Assembly (NCBI GenBank): GCA_900660155.1
Contig: CABFPE010000224.1
Coordinates: forward strand, 561,830-625,829
Direction: 5' to 3'
Source of the DNA: Hofstenia miamia
Taxonomy: Eukaryota; Xenacoelomorpha; Acoela; Hofsteniidae
Length of the DNA: 64,000 bases
A program made the position numbers and the translations under genes. A model generated the notes under the pieces. It saw only the letters and a program-made list of their open reading frames with translations, did no database searches and was not told the origin of the DNA. Positions 46,064 through 58,400 of the stretch are shown here, piece after piece (the stretch's first letter is position 1; each line of letters begins with the position of its first letter).

Positions 46064-46379
46064 CATATAAATGTAGCTATTTTATGGTGTGCTTTTACAA
46101 GAATTGTAGACATTTGTAAATTTCTATTTGAATTTCTTGTTATACTTGAGGTGTAATCCGATTATTTTTAATATCTATGTTAAAAATTTAGGATTTTGTA
46201 CTTTTGAGTATTTTAACAGACAAGTTAACTAAGTATAAATATTAACTACTACTGCTTTTCGAAAGCTTTACTAGCTACTATAAACTACAAAAAGAAAACA
46301 AAAAAATATGTAATATATAAATCTTCAAATATTTTGCTATGAATTTATGAAACACGAAAGTTATGTGAGTACTTCTTTG

Positions 46380-47600
46380 ATGGGCCAGGAATAGTTAAGA
46401 AATACTTTTTTGTTTCTTAATCGTGACATCTCTTAACGCCAAATGCAATTCATTGTAAAATTTGAATGTAGCATTGAAAAACATTTGTGCACCATACTTA
46501 TTCTTAATTCTTGAAATTTTGACAAAGGAGCTACATCTTTTGTTATACCGTAATTTATGATTTATGTAGTTTATTGGAAAATTGCATTTTTCCCTTTTTA
46601 TTATTCCTAAGAAGTATAGCAGAGAAAGGTACTTGACATAACTTCTAGCTTTCATTATTCTATACTCAGTGTAACACTTCGATAAATGTTAGGGTACATC
46701 AAAAGTAATTTCAATGCTCCAATTTACAACTTTATTCAGTTTATTCCAATAAACGATGTTAGAATTGTTGCATAAAATAGATGCATAACCAACTGTTCCA
46801 TATAAATGACATCGGACAAAATAAATTATAACGTTTTTTGGAATGCAGTTCTTCACAGATGTTAATTTTTGATTAAAGAAGCTAAATTTAGTATTTTTTA
46901 TTAATTAGACATTTAAAGTCTAGAGTTGTATTGATAGGAATACCGAGATATTCAGCTTCATATGAAACCCTCATATTTTCGCACCCCATTTGAATTGATA
47001 GCTCTACATTAAATTCATGTCCATATTGAAGTACAACAAATTTCGTTTTCTTAGTGTTAAGGTTAAATTTATTGCATTGAAAATATTCTTGAATTTTGAT
47101 AAAGTCTTGTAAACTTACGAATTTTGAAGCATTTATGTTAAAGATCATGGTATCATCTGCGTGCTGCACAATTTGGCAGTGGGAAACTGAATTTTAAATA
47201 TCTTTGACATGTATTGTACTATTTGAAATAGTAAGTGCACCAGCACAGGTCCTTGAGGAACTCCTCTAATAAGATGCATTGGATTGGATTTATATAGTCC
47301 TACTCTCACCGATTGCTATCACTTAGGAAGCTTCCAATTAAGTTTAAGGTGTTTGTACTAAATCTATACTTTTTCAACTTTATCAGCAGTATTTTGTGAG
47401 ACATACTGTCAAATGCTTTGAAAATATCAAGAAATGCTATTAAAACTTATTCTTCAGAATTTAATGCCTTACGCCACATTTCAACAAAAAATATTAGTGC
47501 ATCAATTGTCGACATTTTTTCTCTAAAGCCAAATTTTGTTTTACTAAAAAGGGCGTTATATAAAAAATATGTATTTATTTGCTTGAGCAAACTCTTTTCT
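46380..47600 (-). mobile_element. APE-type LINE, 3' half, decayed
   Basis: Minus strand: RT with VPQG-type traces near 47240-47265, QHADDTMIFNINAS (catalytic box, 47169-47128), KFNLNTKKTKFVVLQYG, EAEYLGIPINTTLDF, then a C-terminal stretch 46655-46395 (KCNFPINYINHKLRYNK, FFNATFKFYNELHLAL). Frame breaks lie between the blocks. The 5' part fades into (ACTT)n near 47606. Confidence 0.7.
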
Positions 47601-47605
47601 ACTAT

Positions 47606-47615
47606 TACTTACTTA

Positions 47616-47685
<70 letters not shown>
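47606..47685. repeat. (ACTT)n tetranucleotide array
   Basis: About twenty units of ACTT with one early variant (ATTT). The open frame through it, Leu-Thr-Tyr repeats, is an artefact. Confidence 0.95.
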
Positions 47686-47726
47686 GAATTGTCAAATTAA
47701 TTATTCGAATATTGCATTATGTTTTA

Positions 47727-48285
47727 CAGTCGAATCTTTTTATAACGATTCGCTATAGAACGAAACTCCGGGTTTAACGCCATAAAATATAATTCCCGGC
47801 TAAATACTATTCAAAATCAAAGAGATTAGTACGTTTTCAACGATTTCTGATATAACGAAATCCCGCCTATAACGGTAGTAAATAAATGTCCCGTCCATTC
47901 ATTCCCCTTCAAAATATACAGGTTTAGAACGATTGTAACATTTGCGGTATAAAAAATGTTTTTTGTGTTTTAGCTTCTAGGCCCTACATTTTAGCAGCAT
48001 TCTATCTTTTCAAATGTAACAAATTCAGTGGGCAGCTATGCATTAAGATCATGTTTTTTATTTATATCATTTGTTGTGACCGTCACGATTTTCTCGCATT
48101 GTTAAACATGTAGTTCATTAAAATGATATTAGGTGTCGCCATCACTGGCAAAATCATTACATGTACAAAAGTAAGTAATTTTTACGGATTTTTTTTCTGA
48201 AAATTCCTGAGCGGCTATAACGAAACCCGTCTACAATGATGAAATTTCGTTGTCCCCTGAGAATCGTTATAAAGAGGTTTGAATG
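47727..48285. mobile_element. Pogo/Tigger-like MITE
   Basis: The ends CAGTCGAATCTTTTTATAAC and, on the other side, the complement of CATTCAAACCTCTTTATAAC make inverted repeats of about 27 bp with TA on both flanks (47725-47726, 48286-48287). Subterminal TATAACGAAA and CCCGCCTATAACGG words are also typical of pogo-like ends. 559 bp, no coding capacity. Confidence 0.75.
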
Positions 48286-49680
48286 TATTGCTTTGCTTGT
48301 AATTAGGGATGCCTTAATTTACCAAACAATTATTGGCCAACACCCCAAAAATACAATTTTAGTAAGGGGCTGGTTCCCCAATCGCATTTAACAAGTTAGG
48401 CTGAGCCGCTTGAGCACTCCTCAAGTACCCCCACAGGATACTGTACATCTAAGCTAGTAATTTACAAAATTCTCCATCTAAGAATAAAATCTGTATCCCA
48501 TGAATGCCCATCTAAGAGAAATCTTCAGTTTCCTAAACTGAATTTTGCACTGCAGAAAAGAAATAGAAATGAATTTTTGTTGAAAATACACAATTTTACA
48601 TTAATAAAATTTTACTGTGATTAATTTTTTGATATCTCCGAAAAACCACTATTTTCTTCAGGGAGTAACTTATGTTAATTTATATAAATAATTACATCTA
48701 TATTTAAGTATAAAGATACATTGATGAAAAATCCATTATTTATATTTGACATTAAATATTATCAAAACTTATATTTTTATTGAAATCATTTGTTTGTGTT
48801 GTTGATCAATTAATTTGTTCCAAAAAAATTTATACTAGAAAGTTACAGCTATTGTTGCAGTTCTACTTAAGTTAATCTTTCCTTTTTCAAATGTAGGCTT
48901 TTCATGCTAGATTGGATTCCACAATTTTAAATTTGTTCCACTCTTGATGAATTTTTTGAATTTGTAATAGGTGTGTATACAATTTAGAAATACTTAGAAT
49001 TTCAATACGACATAAGTTCGTTGAAAAGAGCAAAATAATTGATGATATACTTAAAACAAACAAATGCTGCATTAACTTGTGCAGGTTTTGATAAATTCAA
49101 TTGATAAAACAGTAAAAATATTTCTGCAATGATGTTTGAATTATTATGCAGTTAAGCAGTTATACAACTGAATACGTTTAAAATCAGTCTCCCGATCTCA
49201 CTTTGTGTAGGTTCGAAACTGAATTTTGACATTTTTGAAAATTTGCTTTCTGCATAAAATATGAAAATTCTTAAATAGTTGTTTAGCAAATATGAAGAAT
49301 AACAACATACAAAAGAACATTTCTAAAAAATGCTAGACTACCCGGAGAGATAAAATCTAAAGCAACAAGGCCCCACTTTGTCAATGAAACACAAAAAAAT
49401 AACTATTCCAATTTTAGGGTTAGATTTGCATAATTTTTGCTTTGAAATTATCTTCTGAGATTTTGACACTGCACCAAATCAATACGAACACGAAGCACTA
49501 GTGCAACATTACAACATATTTGTGCAAATGTATATCAATGGTTAGAAATATAACACATTTCAAACAATTGTAATTCATGTTTAATACCCCCATTGAAATA
49601 AGTGAATAAGGATTTCACGATTTTTAAATTGAATCACAATATTGTACTTGGTTTTGAAGAAAAAAAATATATAAGCACAC
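48286..49680. other. Intergenic AT-rich DNA
   Basis: No gene, RNA or repeat recognised. Confidence 0.5.
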
Positions 49681-50400
49681 TTGTGAACTTCTTCAACCAA
49701 TACCTATGAACTTAATCTTTGCCTGGCTCCTTCCAGTTCTCCATTTTCTTTAGAGCTTCTTTTAACAGGATAGTTTTGATTATCTGTACTTGTCAAAACT
49801 CCTGTTTACTCTCTATCTCTGAATCCTTATTCCTCCATGTAATCTCCCAGAAACGTACTGCATCCTCACTTTTTCTAACTGTAGGCAATTCTCGTGCACT
49901 AGTTCCTTGAAGAACTTCCCATCTTGTAACTCAAGCTTTATATTTTCTCAATGATGCTTTACTCTTGCCCTATTTTTCTCAGCTTCTCAACTTCTTTAAC
50001 CAATGTTTGCTTAAACTCTTCTCTTTCTAGTTTCTATGGCTTTCCCTTTACCAACCCTGCACTTATCCTGTACTGCCTTAATTATCCTAATCTTACCTAT
50101 TTGATGCCTTGACTTATGCTCTTGCTTCTCAATTTTCCTTTCCCAACTAGCCTTCTCTATCACTTAGCGTCTTGTCTGCTTTTCTTCTTGTACATATCAA
50201 CACTCTTCAATAACTCCCAAACACCTGCATACACTAACCTGTTTAGCTCTGTGACACTATTAACGTCTGTTTTCTAATAATTATTTATTGAGCTTTGATG
50301 TCTCTACTGAAAATTTGTTCATCTTAACTCCTCTTGGAGCTGGCAACTTACTTCTCCCATCTATTATACTTCCATCCTTTCCTTGATTTTTTTGAAAACT
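49681..50400 (-). mobile_element. Old R4/Dong-type fragment, copy E
   Basis: The plus-strand words GTGAACTTCTTCAACCAATA, GCCTGGCTCCTTCCAG and CTCCTCTTGGAGCTGGCAAC are the reverse of the RT start and N-terminal region seen in copies A-D. It is much more diverged, and no (TTA)n is left at the ends, so it probably belongs to an older wave. Confidence 0.7.
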
Positions 50401-50617
50401 TTCGTCAATGCTTTAAAAACTTTAAATGTATTTAAAAAAGCATTGTATTTCAAGTACATGCTTAACCATTTTATTTAAATGTAAGGCAAAATAACTATCA
50501 CCAGTATTTTTTTAGTTATTTTTCAAGAGTCGTTCTCACAAATTCAAATGAAAAAGAAAAAAATTGTTCAACACCTTTTATCATAGCGAAATTGTTGTCG
50601 GGAACAAACTACTAGTG

Positions 50618-50831
50618 GGTGCATAATTATTGCGGCTGTTTCAATAATTAATTACTTAATTAAAGAGCAATAAATTTGAGGAAAAAATTTAAAACAATCA
50701 TATTCTTGAACATACCTACCATCTAATTCAATTAATTCTTCGCATTTACATAGTCGCTTGTCGCTAGCACAAGCGAAGAAATTGCAGTTCTTAGAGTAAA
50801 TAGATTTAAAAAGCCGTAATAATTATGCACC
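50618..50831. mobile_element. Short MITE, about 214 bp
   Basis: GGTGCATAATTATTGCGGCT at 50618-50637 is matched by its complement with one change at 50812-50831. The inner sequence is non-coding and includes GTCGCTTGTCGCTAGCACAAGCGAAG. The end style resembles mariner-type MITEs. Confidence 0.65.
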
Positions 50832-50944
50832 TATCCAATAGATTACGGATCCCAATCAGAAACAAATTTTTTGAAAAAAGCAATAAATTATTAACACACT
50901 TGACTCATTCCAAAATAACATTTAACCCACAGACATTAATATTC

Positions 50945-50946
<2 letters not shown>

Positions 50947-50978
<32 letters not shown>
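50947..50978. repeat. (TA)n microsatellite at PLE 3' end
   Basis: About fifteen TA units immediately beyond the Penelope-like element. Confidence 0.95.
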
Positions 50979-50980
<2 letters not shown>

Positions 50981-51700
50981 TAAAAACGAACACGTTGACG
51001 AATTATACATTTGAAGTACTTTCGGCTATATTATTAGCCTTCATCAGCAAGAACAGAAAGCAATTAAAAATAAAGTTTAGGTATACTGCAGTGAAATGAT
51101 TGATTGATTGACAGGATGATTGATTGCTTAGAAGAGGTGAAGTTTGATTTTTACTTGATCGTTAAGTGACGGGTGAATTTCTTTGATTGCGATTGCTTCG
51201 GCTACATTTGAAGATGGATGACAGCTTATGAAGGAAAAATTAGATGAGGTGGAGGCATGGCTTCTGAGCGATGATGACCGTAGAGATGTTCTCGGATTCT
51301 GGTTTGAAGATGTCTTCTTGTCTCTCGTATGTATAAGTGCTCACACTTATGACATTGATATTTATAAACAAGAGAAGAGCATAGAGACATTGGAATGGGA
51401 TCTTTGTTTGAAAAGATGTTGCTGGTTTTGAATGATTGAAAAACAGGCTTGATTTGAGTTGAAATGAATTTCTTGTTGAGATTTTTTACTGAGGCTTCGA
51501 GATTTTTTGAAAGACTAGCGATATAGGGAACTTTCCAATAAGTTGATTTTTTTTCACAAAGTGATTTGAGGAGATGGATTAAGGGCAGCATTAGATGAGC
51601 GACGAAGAACATTATCAGGATAACCATTTTGGATTTTGAAAGATTGTATCGAAGGCTTTAGTTACTTTTTGATAAGGAGTATATATATATATATATATAT
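50979..51700 (-). mobile_element. Penelope-like element, 3' part with GIY-YIG endonuclease, broken
   Basis: On the minus strand: an NGYP motif (about 51610-51625), VPYIASLSKNLEASVKNL and KFISTQIKPVFQSFKTS (linker), then the GIY-YIG domain (SLVYKYQCHKCEHLYI, ETRRHLQTRIREHL) with its Cys pair, then IHPSLN near the end. This order is typical of GIY-YIG-bearing Penelope elements. The family usually has YIGET; the Gly is Arg here. It runs into an assembly gap and carries a few breaks. Confidence 0.75.
51005..51050 (-). ncRNA. Candidate hammerhead-ribozyme core in the PLE 3' region
   Basis: The minus strand reads CTGATGA (51041-51047), a potential stem II of AGGCT/AGCC with an A/T loop, then GAAA. 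This is the order of the hammerhead core. Penelope-like elements are known to carry hammerhead motifs in their terminal repeats. A convincing stem III and cleavage site are not obvious here, so it could be degenerate. Confidence 0.4.
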
Positions 51701-52700
51701 NNNNNNNNNNNNNNNNNNNNNNNNNNNNNNNNNNNNNNNNNNNNNNNNNNNNNNNNNNNNNNNNNNNNNNNNNNNNNNNNNNNNNNNNNNNNNNNNNNNN
51801 NNNNNNNNNNNNNNNNNNNNNNNNNNNNNNNNNNNNNNNNNNNNNNNNNNNNNNNNNNNNNNNNNNNNNNNNNNNNNNNNNNNNNNNNNNNNNNNNNNNN
51901 NNNNNNNNNNNNNNNNNNNNNNNNNNNNNNNNNNNNNNNNNNNNNNNNNNNNNNNNNNNNNNNNNNNNNNNNNNNNNNNNNNNNNNNNNNNNNNNNNNNN
52001 NNNNNNNNNNNNNNNNNNNNNNNNNNNNNNNNNNNNNNNNNNNNNNNNNNNNNNNNNNNNNNNNNNNNNNNNNNNNNNNNNNNNNNNNNNNNNNNNNNNN
52101 NNNNNNNNNNNNNNNNNNNNNNNNNNNNNNNNNNNNNNNNNNNNNNNNNNNNNNNNNNNNNNNNNNNNNNNNNNNNNNNNNNNNNNNNNNNNNNNNNNNN
52201 NNNNNNNNNNNNNNNNNNNNNNNNNNNNNNNNNNNNNNNNNNNNNNNNNNNNNNNNNNNNNNNNNNNNNNNNNNNNNNNNNNNNNNNNNNNNNNNNNNNN
52301 NNNNNNNNNNNNNNNNNNNNNNNNNNNNNNNNNNNNNNNNNNNNNNNNNNNNNNNNNNNNNNNNNNNNNNNNNNNNNNNNNNNNNNNNNNNNNNNNNNNN
52401 NNNNNNNNNNNNNNNNNNNNNNNNNNNNNNNNNNNNNNNNNNNNNNNNNNNNNNNNNNNNNNNNNNNNNNNNNNNNNNNNNNNNNNNNNNNNNNNNNNNN
52501 NNNNNNNNNNNNNNNNNNNNNNNNNNNNNNNNNNNNNNNNNNNNNNNNNNNNNNNNNNNNNNNNNNNNNNNNNNNNNNNNNNNNNNNNNNNNNNNNNNNN
52601 NNNNNNNNNNNNNNNNNNNNNNNNNNNNNNNNNNNNNNNNNNNNNNNNNNNNNNNNNNNNNNNNNNNNNNNNNNNNNNNNNNNNNNNNNNNNNNNNNNNN
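51701..52700. other. Assembly gap of 1000 N
   Basis: Exactly 1000 N, next to (TA)n on the left. The round number suggests a placeholder. Open frames through it are artefacts. Confidence 0.98.
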
Positions 52701-54660
52701 AGCGTGCCTTACGGAACTCCTTTGTAAACATTTCCCCAATTCGATAATGTCCCATTAATTTTAACCAGCTGGTGGTGGTTAGTTAGATAGTTACGCATTA
52801 ACTCCTTACTACTTGAGTTAAATCCTAGATACATTAACTTTTCAAGAAGAATTTTATGATCAATCGAATCAAAAGCTTTAGAAAGATCAATGCATGCTAT
52901 GCCCACATATTCATTATTATCTAAGGAATTTCACCAGGACTAAGTTGAGTAAAGTAGGGCATCTGTTGTTGAACGTTTTTTGCGAAATCGAAATTGTGTT
53001 TCAGTGAGTAGTGAGTTATTTGTAAGGTAAGGGCTCATTTGTTCAAAAAGTAATTTTTCAAATATTTGGCTAAAAGGTGAGGTGATAGAAATGGGATGAT
53101 AATTAGAACATATGTTAGGATTGTCTTTTTTATATAGAGGTGTTATAAATGCTATTTTTAGCAAAGATGGAAATTGATTAGTTCTTATGCAACTGTTTAT
53201 TATGAAGCATAGTGGGTATATAATTTGAGAAGCGCATTCTTTAATGCATCAGGTTGGAATTTCAGATGGGCCACAAGATTTTTTTGTTTTAAGATTTGAA
53301 ATTGCTTTAAAGATTTCATCAAAAGAATTAGAACGTTTTTTTCCATTGATAGCTTCAATGTTACTGAGCTCATGCACAACATTTTTTTGCCTATTAAGAA
53401 AATTATTGATGAATTTGCATCTTTTTTTGGGAGAAGCGAGATTGGAAAATGTGCTGACCATGTGATCATTTTGAGATTTTCTCAAAGCAATATTTGATTT
53501 ATTCTGGGCAACCTTGTATTTAAAATACTTTTCTGGGGATTTATCAGCCCTATATTCTTTAAACGCTATATTTTTAGACTTGATCATCAATTTAATGTCT
53601 GATGTTAACCATGGCTTCTCCCTAAATTTCTTAATAAATGGCTTATCTGTGATTAGAATGTGTTTTTAGGACAGAAAATGTTTGCAGAGTTTTCAAAAGT
53701 ACTAATAAATGTTTTGAACATATCGCCGACGTCATATTATATGTAAACATTTTCCCAAGTTTCTTTGCCTAAATTCATTTTCTATTGTTTTAATAATTGT
53801 TGTTCATTTCTCGAATTTCTATCCACTTATAAATGGGTTCATTTGCTGTATGCAACAAAGAAATCCATGTAATTATGGAATGATCGGAGAAGGGGCATTC
53901 ACTACATAAATAATTAAAGCTTTTGTTACTATCAACAAAGAAATAATCAATAAGAGTTGAAGTGCTGCCAGTGGAACGCGAAGGAATTTCAGAATTTACT
54001 GTTTCGAGATCAACTGAGTCCAGCATGAGCTTTAAATTTGTCCTTTCATTCAAGTTAAAATAATTAATATTCCAATCCCCCCATTATCATTACCGATTTC
54101 CTTTCTAATAAAGAAGTTTGAATTTCATTTTCAATTATGGCAAGAAAATCATTTGTCATTGATTTGCTCGGACAGCATGAGACGTTTACTAATTCAGTGA
54201 CGAACTTTTCATTACTTGTTAAAGGAATTTTTACCTCTACCCAAAGACTTTCAAATGATTTCGATTTATTTATGTCAGGTCGAAATTTAGATTTAAAATG
54301 CTTTGGAATTAGCAGTAAGACGCCACCCCCTTTGATTTGTGACTATTATTCAAGTTTCTATAACAATGAAAAATATCATATGCTTTATGTGTCCATGTAA
54401 TGTCAGAATCATGTTCGGTTACACACGTTTCAGATATTCCTACGATTGAATTTTTCCCGATGTTAGTTAAAAATTCTTTGTAATTGAGAAATTTGCTAGA
54501 CAGATTTTGAAAATTCAGATGGACATACTTAATAGAGCTCTCTAAAGGCGGCAATTTTTTATGGTATAGGTCATAAGATATTAAACTAGATGGCTCTGGT
54601 CCTGCATTCATCTCAATTTCGCCTAGTAGCAACAACAAAAAAATAATTAGGCACAATATG
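52701..54660 (-). mobile_element. APE-type LINE with 2A-like motif, frameshifted, 3' end in gap
   Basis: Minus strand in order: hydrophobic leader with GEIEMNAGP (54623-54597); APE endonuclease (YVHLNFQNLSSKF, VGISETCVTEHD; later IDYFFV and SDHS near 53870); linker (KYFKYKVAQNKSN, KKSCGPSEIPT); RT (ITPLYKKDNPNICSNYHPIS, SPFSQIFEKLLFEQM, RKKRSTTDALLYST, CIDLSKAFDSIDHKIL, then GVP at the gap). At least three frame changes separate the blocks. RT style is near the LINE at 21.7 kb but is a different family. Confidence 0.8.
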
Positions 54661-54699
54661 TGTGGATAAATCGAATGGGCGTATTTTTCAGAATTATCA

Positions 54700-55114
54700 A
54701 TTCGATATGAAAAAGTTCCTTAAAGAAATCCTTTTTGACTGTTTAATAAAGATATGTTGGAAGAAACATTGCTAAAAATAAACCAAGGAAGAATTACTGT
54801 CGTTAAAAAATACTTTGAATGCATTTTGCTAATAGAATTCTGAATAGTATTATACATGCTATTTTGATATAATTAAAGAGTATTAGCATTTTTGATGATA
54901 TATTAGGTGTCGAAGCTTAGATATCTCCAGTGCTGATAGTGGTGGCGGAAGAGCAGCGACATCAGAGTAGGTAGGACTAGTAGATAAGTTGGCAGTAGTG
55001 TTCGGTTTTGGCAGCAGGTAATTAATTAGCGGTAGGCGGGTATTTGATCTTGAATATTGAATCAGTGCACGATGGGGAGTCCACTGGTAGTGATCATGAA
55101 CACATCGAAGAATG
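54700..55114. other. Intergenic DNA
   Basis: A GC-richer stretch at 54930-55090 (GTGGTGGCGGAAGAG and similar) is not identified. Confidence 0.4.
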
Positions 55115-55407
55115 TTTTGATTGCAGAATATTCTGTATTTGTTTTATATCTTTTTCTCAGTAATAGAAAAGCTTGAGTTTAAATGAATCATTCTAAAAAA
55201 TGAATGGTCTTATTTTAGGGCATATTTAGGTAAATTCCGCCAAAAATTGTCATGAAAATAAAGTACCATTTTGTTTTTTTAAAGTTATATTTCTTGTTGC
55301 CCTAATATTAATTGAACAATATATTATCCGGCACCCGGGAATCAAATTAACCGGAATTATCCGGTATCCGGTATATTCAATTCACTATCCGGATCCCATC
55401 CCTGGTT
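55115..55407. mobile_element. Partial second copy of the hAT-like element
   Basis: It matches the right quarter of 44896-46063: GGGCATATTTAG, TCATGAAAATAA, TATCCGGTATCCGGTATATT and CTATCCGGATCCCATCCCTG. The left part is missing or diverged beyond recognition. Confidence 0.6.
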
Positions 55408-58400
55408 ATTTACTAACCTAAAAGATATTTTTATAACAATTAGTATATACACTAAATGTTTCAAAGAATTTTTTTTCCAGATTTTGCACTTCATTTCAAA
55501 ATCCATCGGCTTTTCATCTTGAGCACTATGTTGACTCTTTTTTACTCTTCACGAAATTATAATACGATTTCAATGCTAGGCTTAATTCATAAACAGAATA
55601 CTGCATTAAGAACAGATAGAAGTATTGAATGAATCATTAATTAATGTCGCTATCCGAATTTAAAATCCATTGCCTTACCCATTGAAAAATGCAAAGTTTT
55701 AAAAGAACATTAAAATTTTAGTTAAACAAATAATTTCTAGCTAGGGTAAAGATTCTAGAATAATGATTATCCGTATAATCGTCTTTGAAATTTTTTTAAA
55801 ATCCTGGGTAGTTCTTAAATTATTCTTAGCACTTTGATATATTTCAAAGATTTTGGAAGTTTCTTAAAAGAATTCACAAAAATAATTTGTCGTGTCATTT
55901 CAATGATTTTATGCATTTACCGAAGAAAATTAACATGAAATTACGTAGATTTTCGTATATTGGTGAGATATATAACCATTTGTTGTAAAATGCAAAATTT
56001 TCACATTTCACTTGTGCAGAAGTTTGAGGAATTGCATTAAGCATTTATGCATACACTAAAATAAAGATTAATTAATTATTACAAAGCGACAGTACTGTCA
56101 TTATCAGCAAATTTGGATTACCCCATGTAGCATGATGTGTATTAAAGTGGGTGTTGGAACTAGCAACACTAATCAATTGTTTAGAGTTGCACAAATTTTG
56201 CGTCAGTTGTTTTTATATAAATTTTATCACTGTTTCTTATTCTTAAACAGAAAAATGAGATGTCAAAGATTCTTTTCAATTTCAATTTTTTCTCAAATAC
56301 ATGAAATCTCAAAAAATTTACTCAAGTAAAAATATGCTAATTGAGAATGTCTCAACAGTTAAATAATTACTTTTTAATTATTTCGATTTTTGGGCTTCTA
56401 AATTTCAAAAATAATGTTACTTTCTAAATGATAAAATAGTTCTACATTGTCTAGATTTTCATGCTTTCTGTCAAACTATATAATGTAACTGTTGATTTTT
56501 AGAATTAATGACGTCAACAAAAATAACAACAGCATCAAATTAATAGTACTAATATAAAAATATTTCTACAAAAGTTTCATTTTAACGTCAAATTTCAATT
56601 CAAACTGGGTCGGGGGCTTTTTGAAAGTTGAAAGTTTAGCATGTGATGTTATCAAGTTTTTGTACTAAGCAAAAAAAACTTTAATGACTGAAAAATTTTA
56701 GCGGTCTAATCAAAACCAAAACATTTTTCAAGAGTATCACTTAGTTATAATATAAACAGCTTGTTGTTTTTCTAAAAGGACAAAGCATTATTCCTCATTG
56801 TCAAACACTTTTCTGTAAATTTGTAGGGGAGTGTGCACCCATGAAATGGAGAAAATGTTTACAAAATTGCTTTGCAGTACCTGATGTACTTGAAATCATT
56901 AACTATTTTTTTAAAAATATTCAGATTTTTTGAAATTCATTAAATTTATCCTCATAATTAGGGCTCAGATAAATCATTACCTTCTAATTCCCATTAGGTT
57001 ATCAGCTAACATTAGACATGTTTTCCACAGCTAAACTGCCCAAGCCCCATTAGGAAATTCTCTGTGCAAAATCAGATATCATGGTACCTACAACATCTTG
57101 TGCCAGAGCGGAATTTAAATCATCGATGAAAAAATAGGTAATTTCTATTGTGTTGCTTTTTCAGATTTTTGATATATTTGTTAATTCAGAAGATATGATG
57201 TCCTTTAAATATTTTGAAGACGTCCTCATAAATTCAAATAAAATACCTGGGTAATTTAATCCTAATCATCATGATGCCCTTTTTACACATTTTCAAAGAA
57301 TTTTCTTCAACTCTATTACGAAGTTTGGAAATCGTGACGCATGGAAACATCAATTGGTGAATGTTCCCAAATGCAATGCTGAAAATGTGTGCTAAGGCGT
57401 ATTGCTGTGGCTGAAGTACTTGGAACGATTGACTATTTTTCTTTGAAAATGTCGATTTTTAAAAATTCTCCAATAATATCTTTTAGTAATTTTCAGGTAA
57501 TCACGAGATCTAGAGTAATGGAAGCAATAACTAACCTCAGCTGCCTCATTTAATGTAGACAGACCATTAGAACCCACTGAGGCATGTCTTGTGCAAATTT
57601 ATGGTTTGACCCATTTCATAGTTAGATCCTTGGGAATGGCCTATTTCTCAGATATAGTACTTTTGGAAAGAATACTAAGAGAACTTCATGTACAATTATT
57701 ATTTTGAAGTGCTATCTTAAGATATGCCGTATGGTCCTCATTTGAGGATATTGGTATGAACTGTTAGCAAAATGTCAAAAACTTAAAATTTTCCAATCAC
57801 ACAATGAATGTAAAGAGGTCAAAATTATGTTGAATTCAGTGATGCATAAGTGAAATATAAGTTGGGAGACGTATCTTAGGAAATAACAAAAAATATGAAA
57901 AAATTGGTCTATTAACAGACATAATAAAAAATGCGAAGCAACATTTGAAACTGCAAAGCATTAAAAATACCATAGATTTAAGCAATCAACAAAAGAGATT
58001 AGGATAAAATTAAAAACAAGCATCAGATAGACATTTAAAGGCATGATCCCTATTTGAGTACTTGGTATGAAATGGGTTAATGTGACCGTAATATAGTTAT
58101 GAGTTCTTAAAATCAAGATATCACAAAAAATTAAAAAATTCCGAAGCTGTTTAAAGTTAATGATGGTTAATTCTTTACACATTTTCACATAAGCAAATTT
58201 TTCGACTTTCTAGCCTTCCCTGATATTTAGTAGTTTGACGCCACTTACCAGGTTGAATAGGGTAAAGCACTGAAAGCAGTACAAATGCATAGTGAAGTTA
58301 ACTAAGAACATTAGATGGCATCCAAGTTCAAACTGTTTCCTTTCACCATAGCATGAGACCTAGCTTTTTACATACCAAGAGCGTAGGTAAAGTGAGGGCA

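Noticed and set aside
47418-47687. Frame ending in repeated Leu-Thr-Tyr
   Set aside because: Translation of the (ACTT)n array; the true coding signal here is the minus-strand LINE.
49200-49225. GGTTCGAAAC as a tRNA B box
   Set aside because: No matching A box or cloverleaf upstream.
51615-52755. Long open frames of about 365 codons across the 1000-N gap
   Set aside because: They consist of unknown bases; the real coding signal on either side belongs to a Penelope-like element and a LINE.
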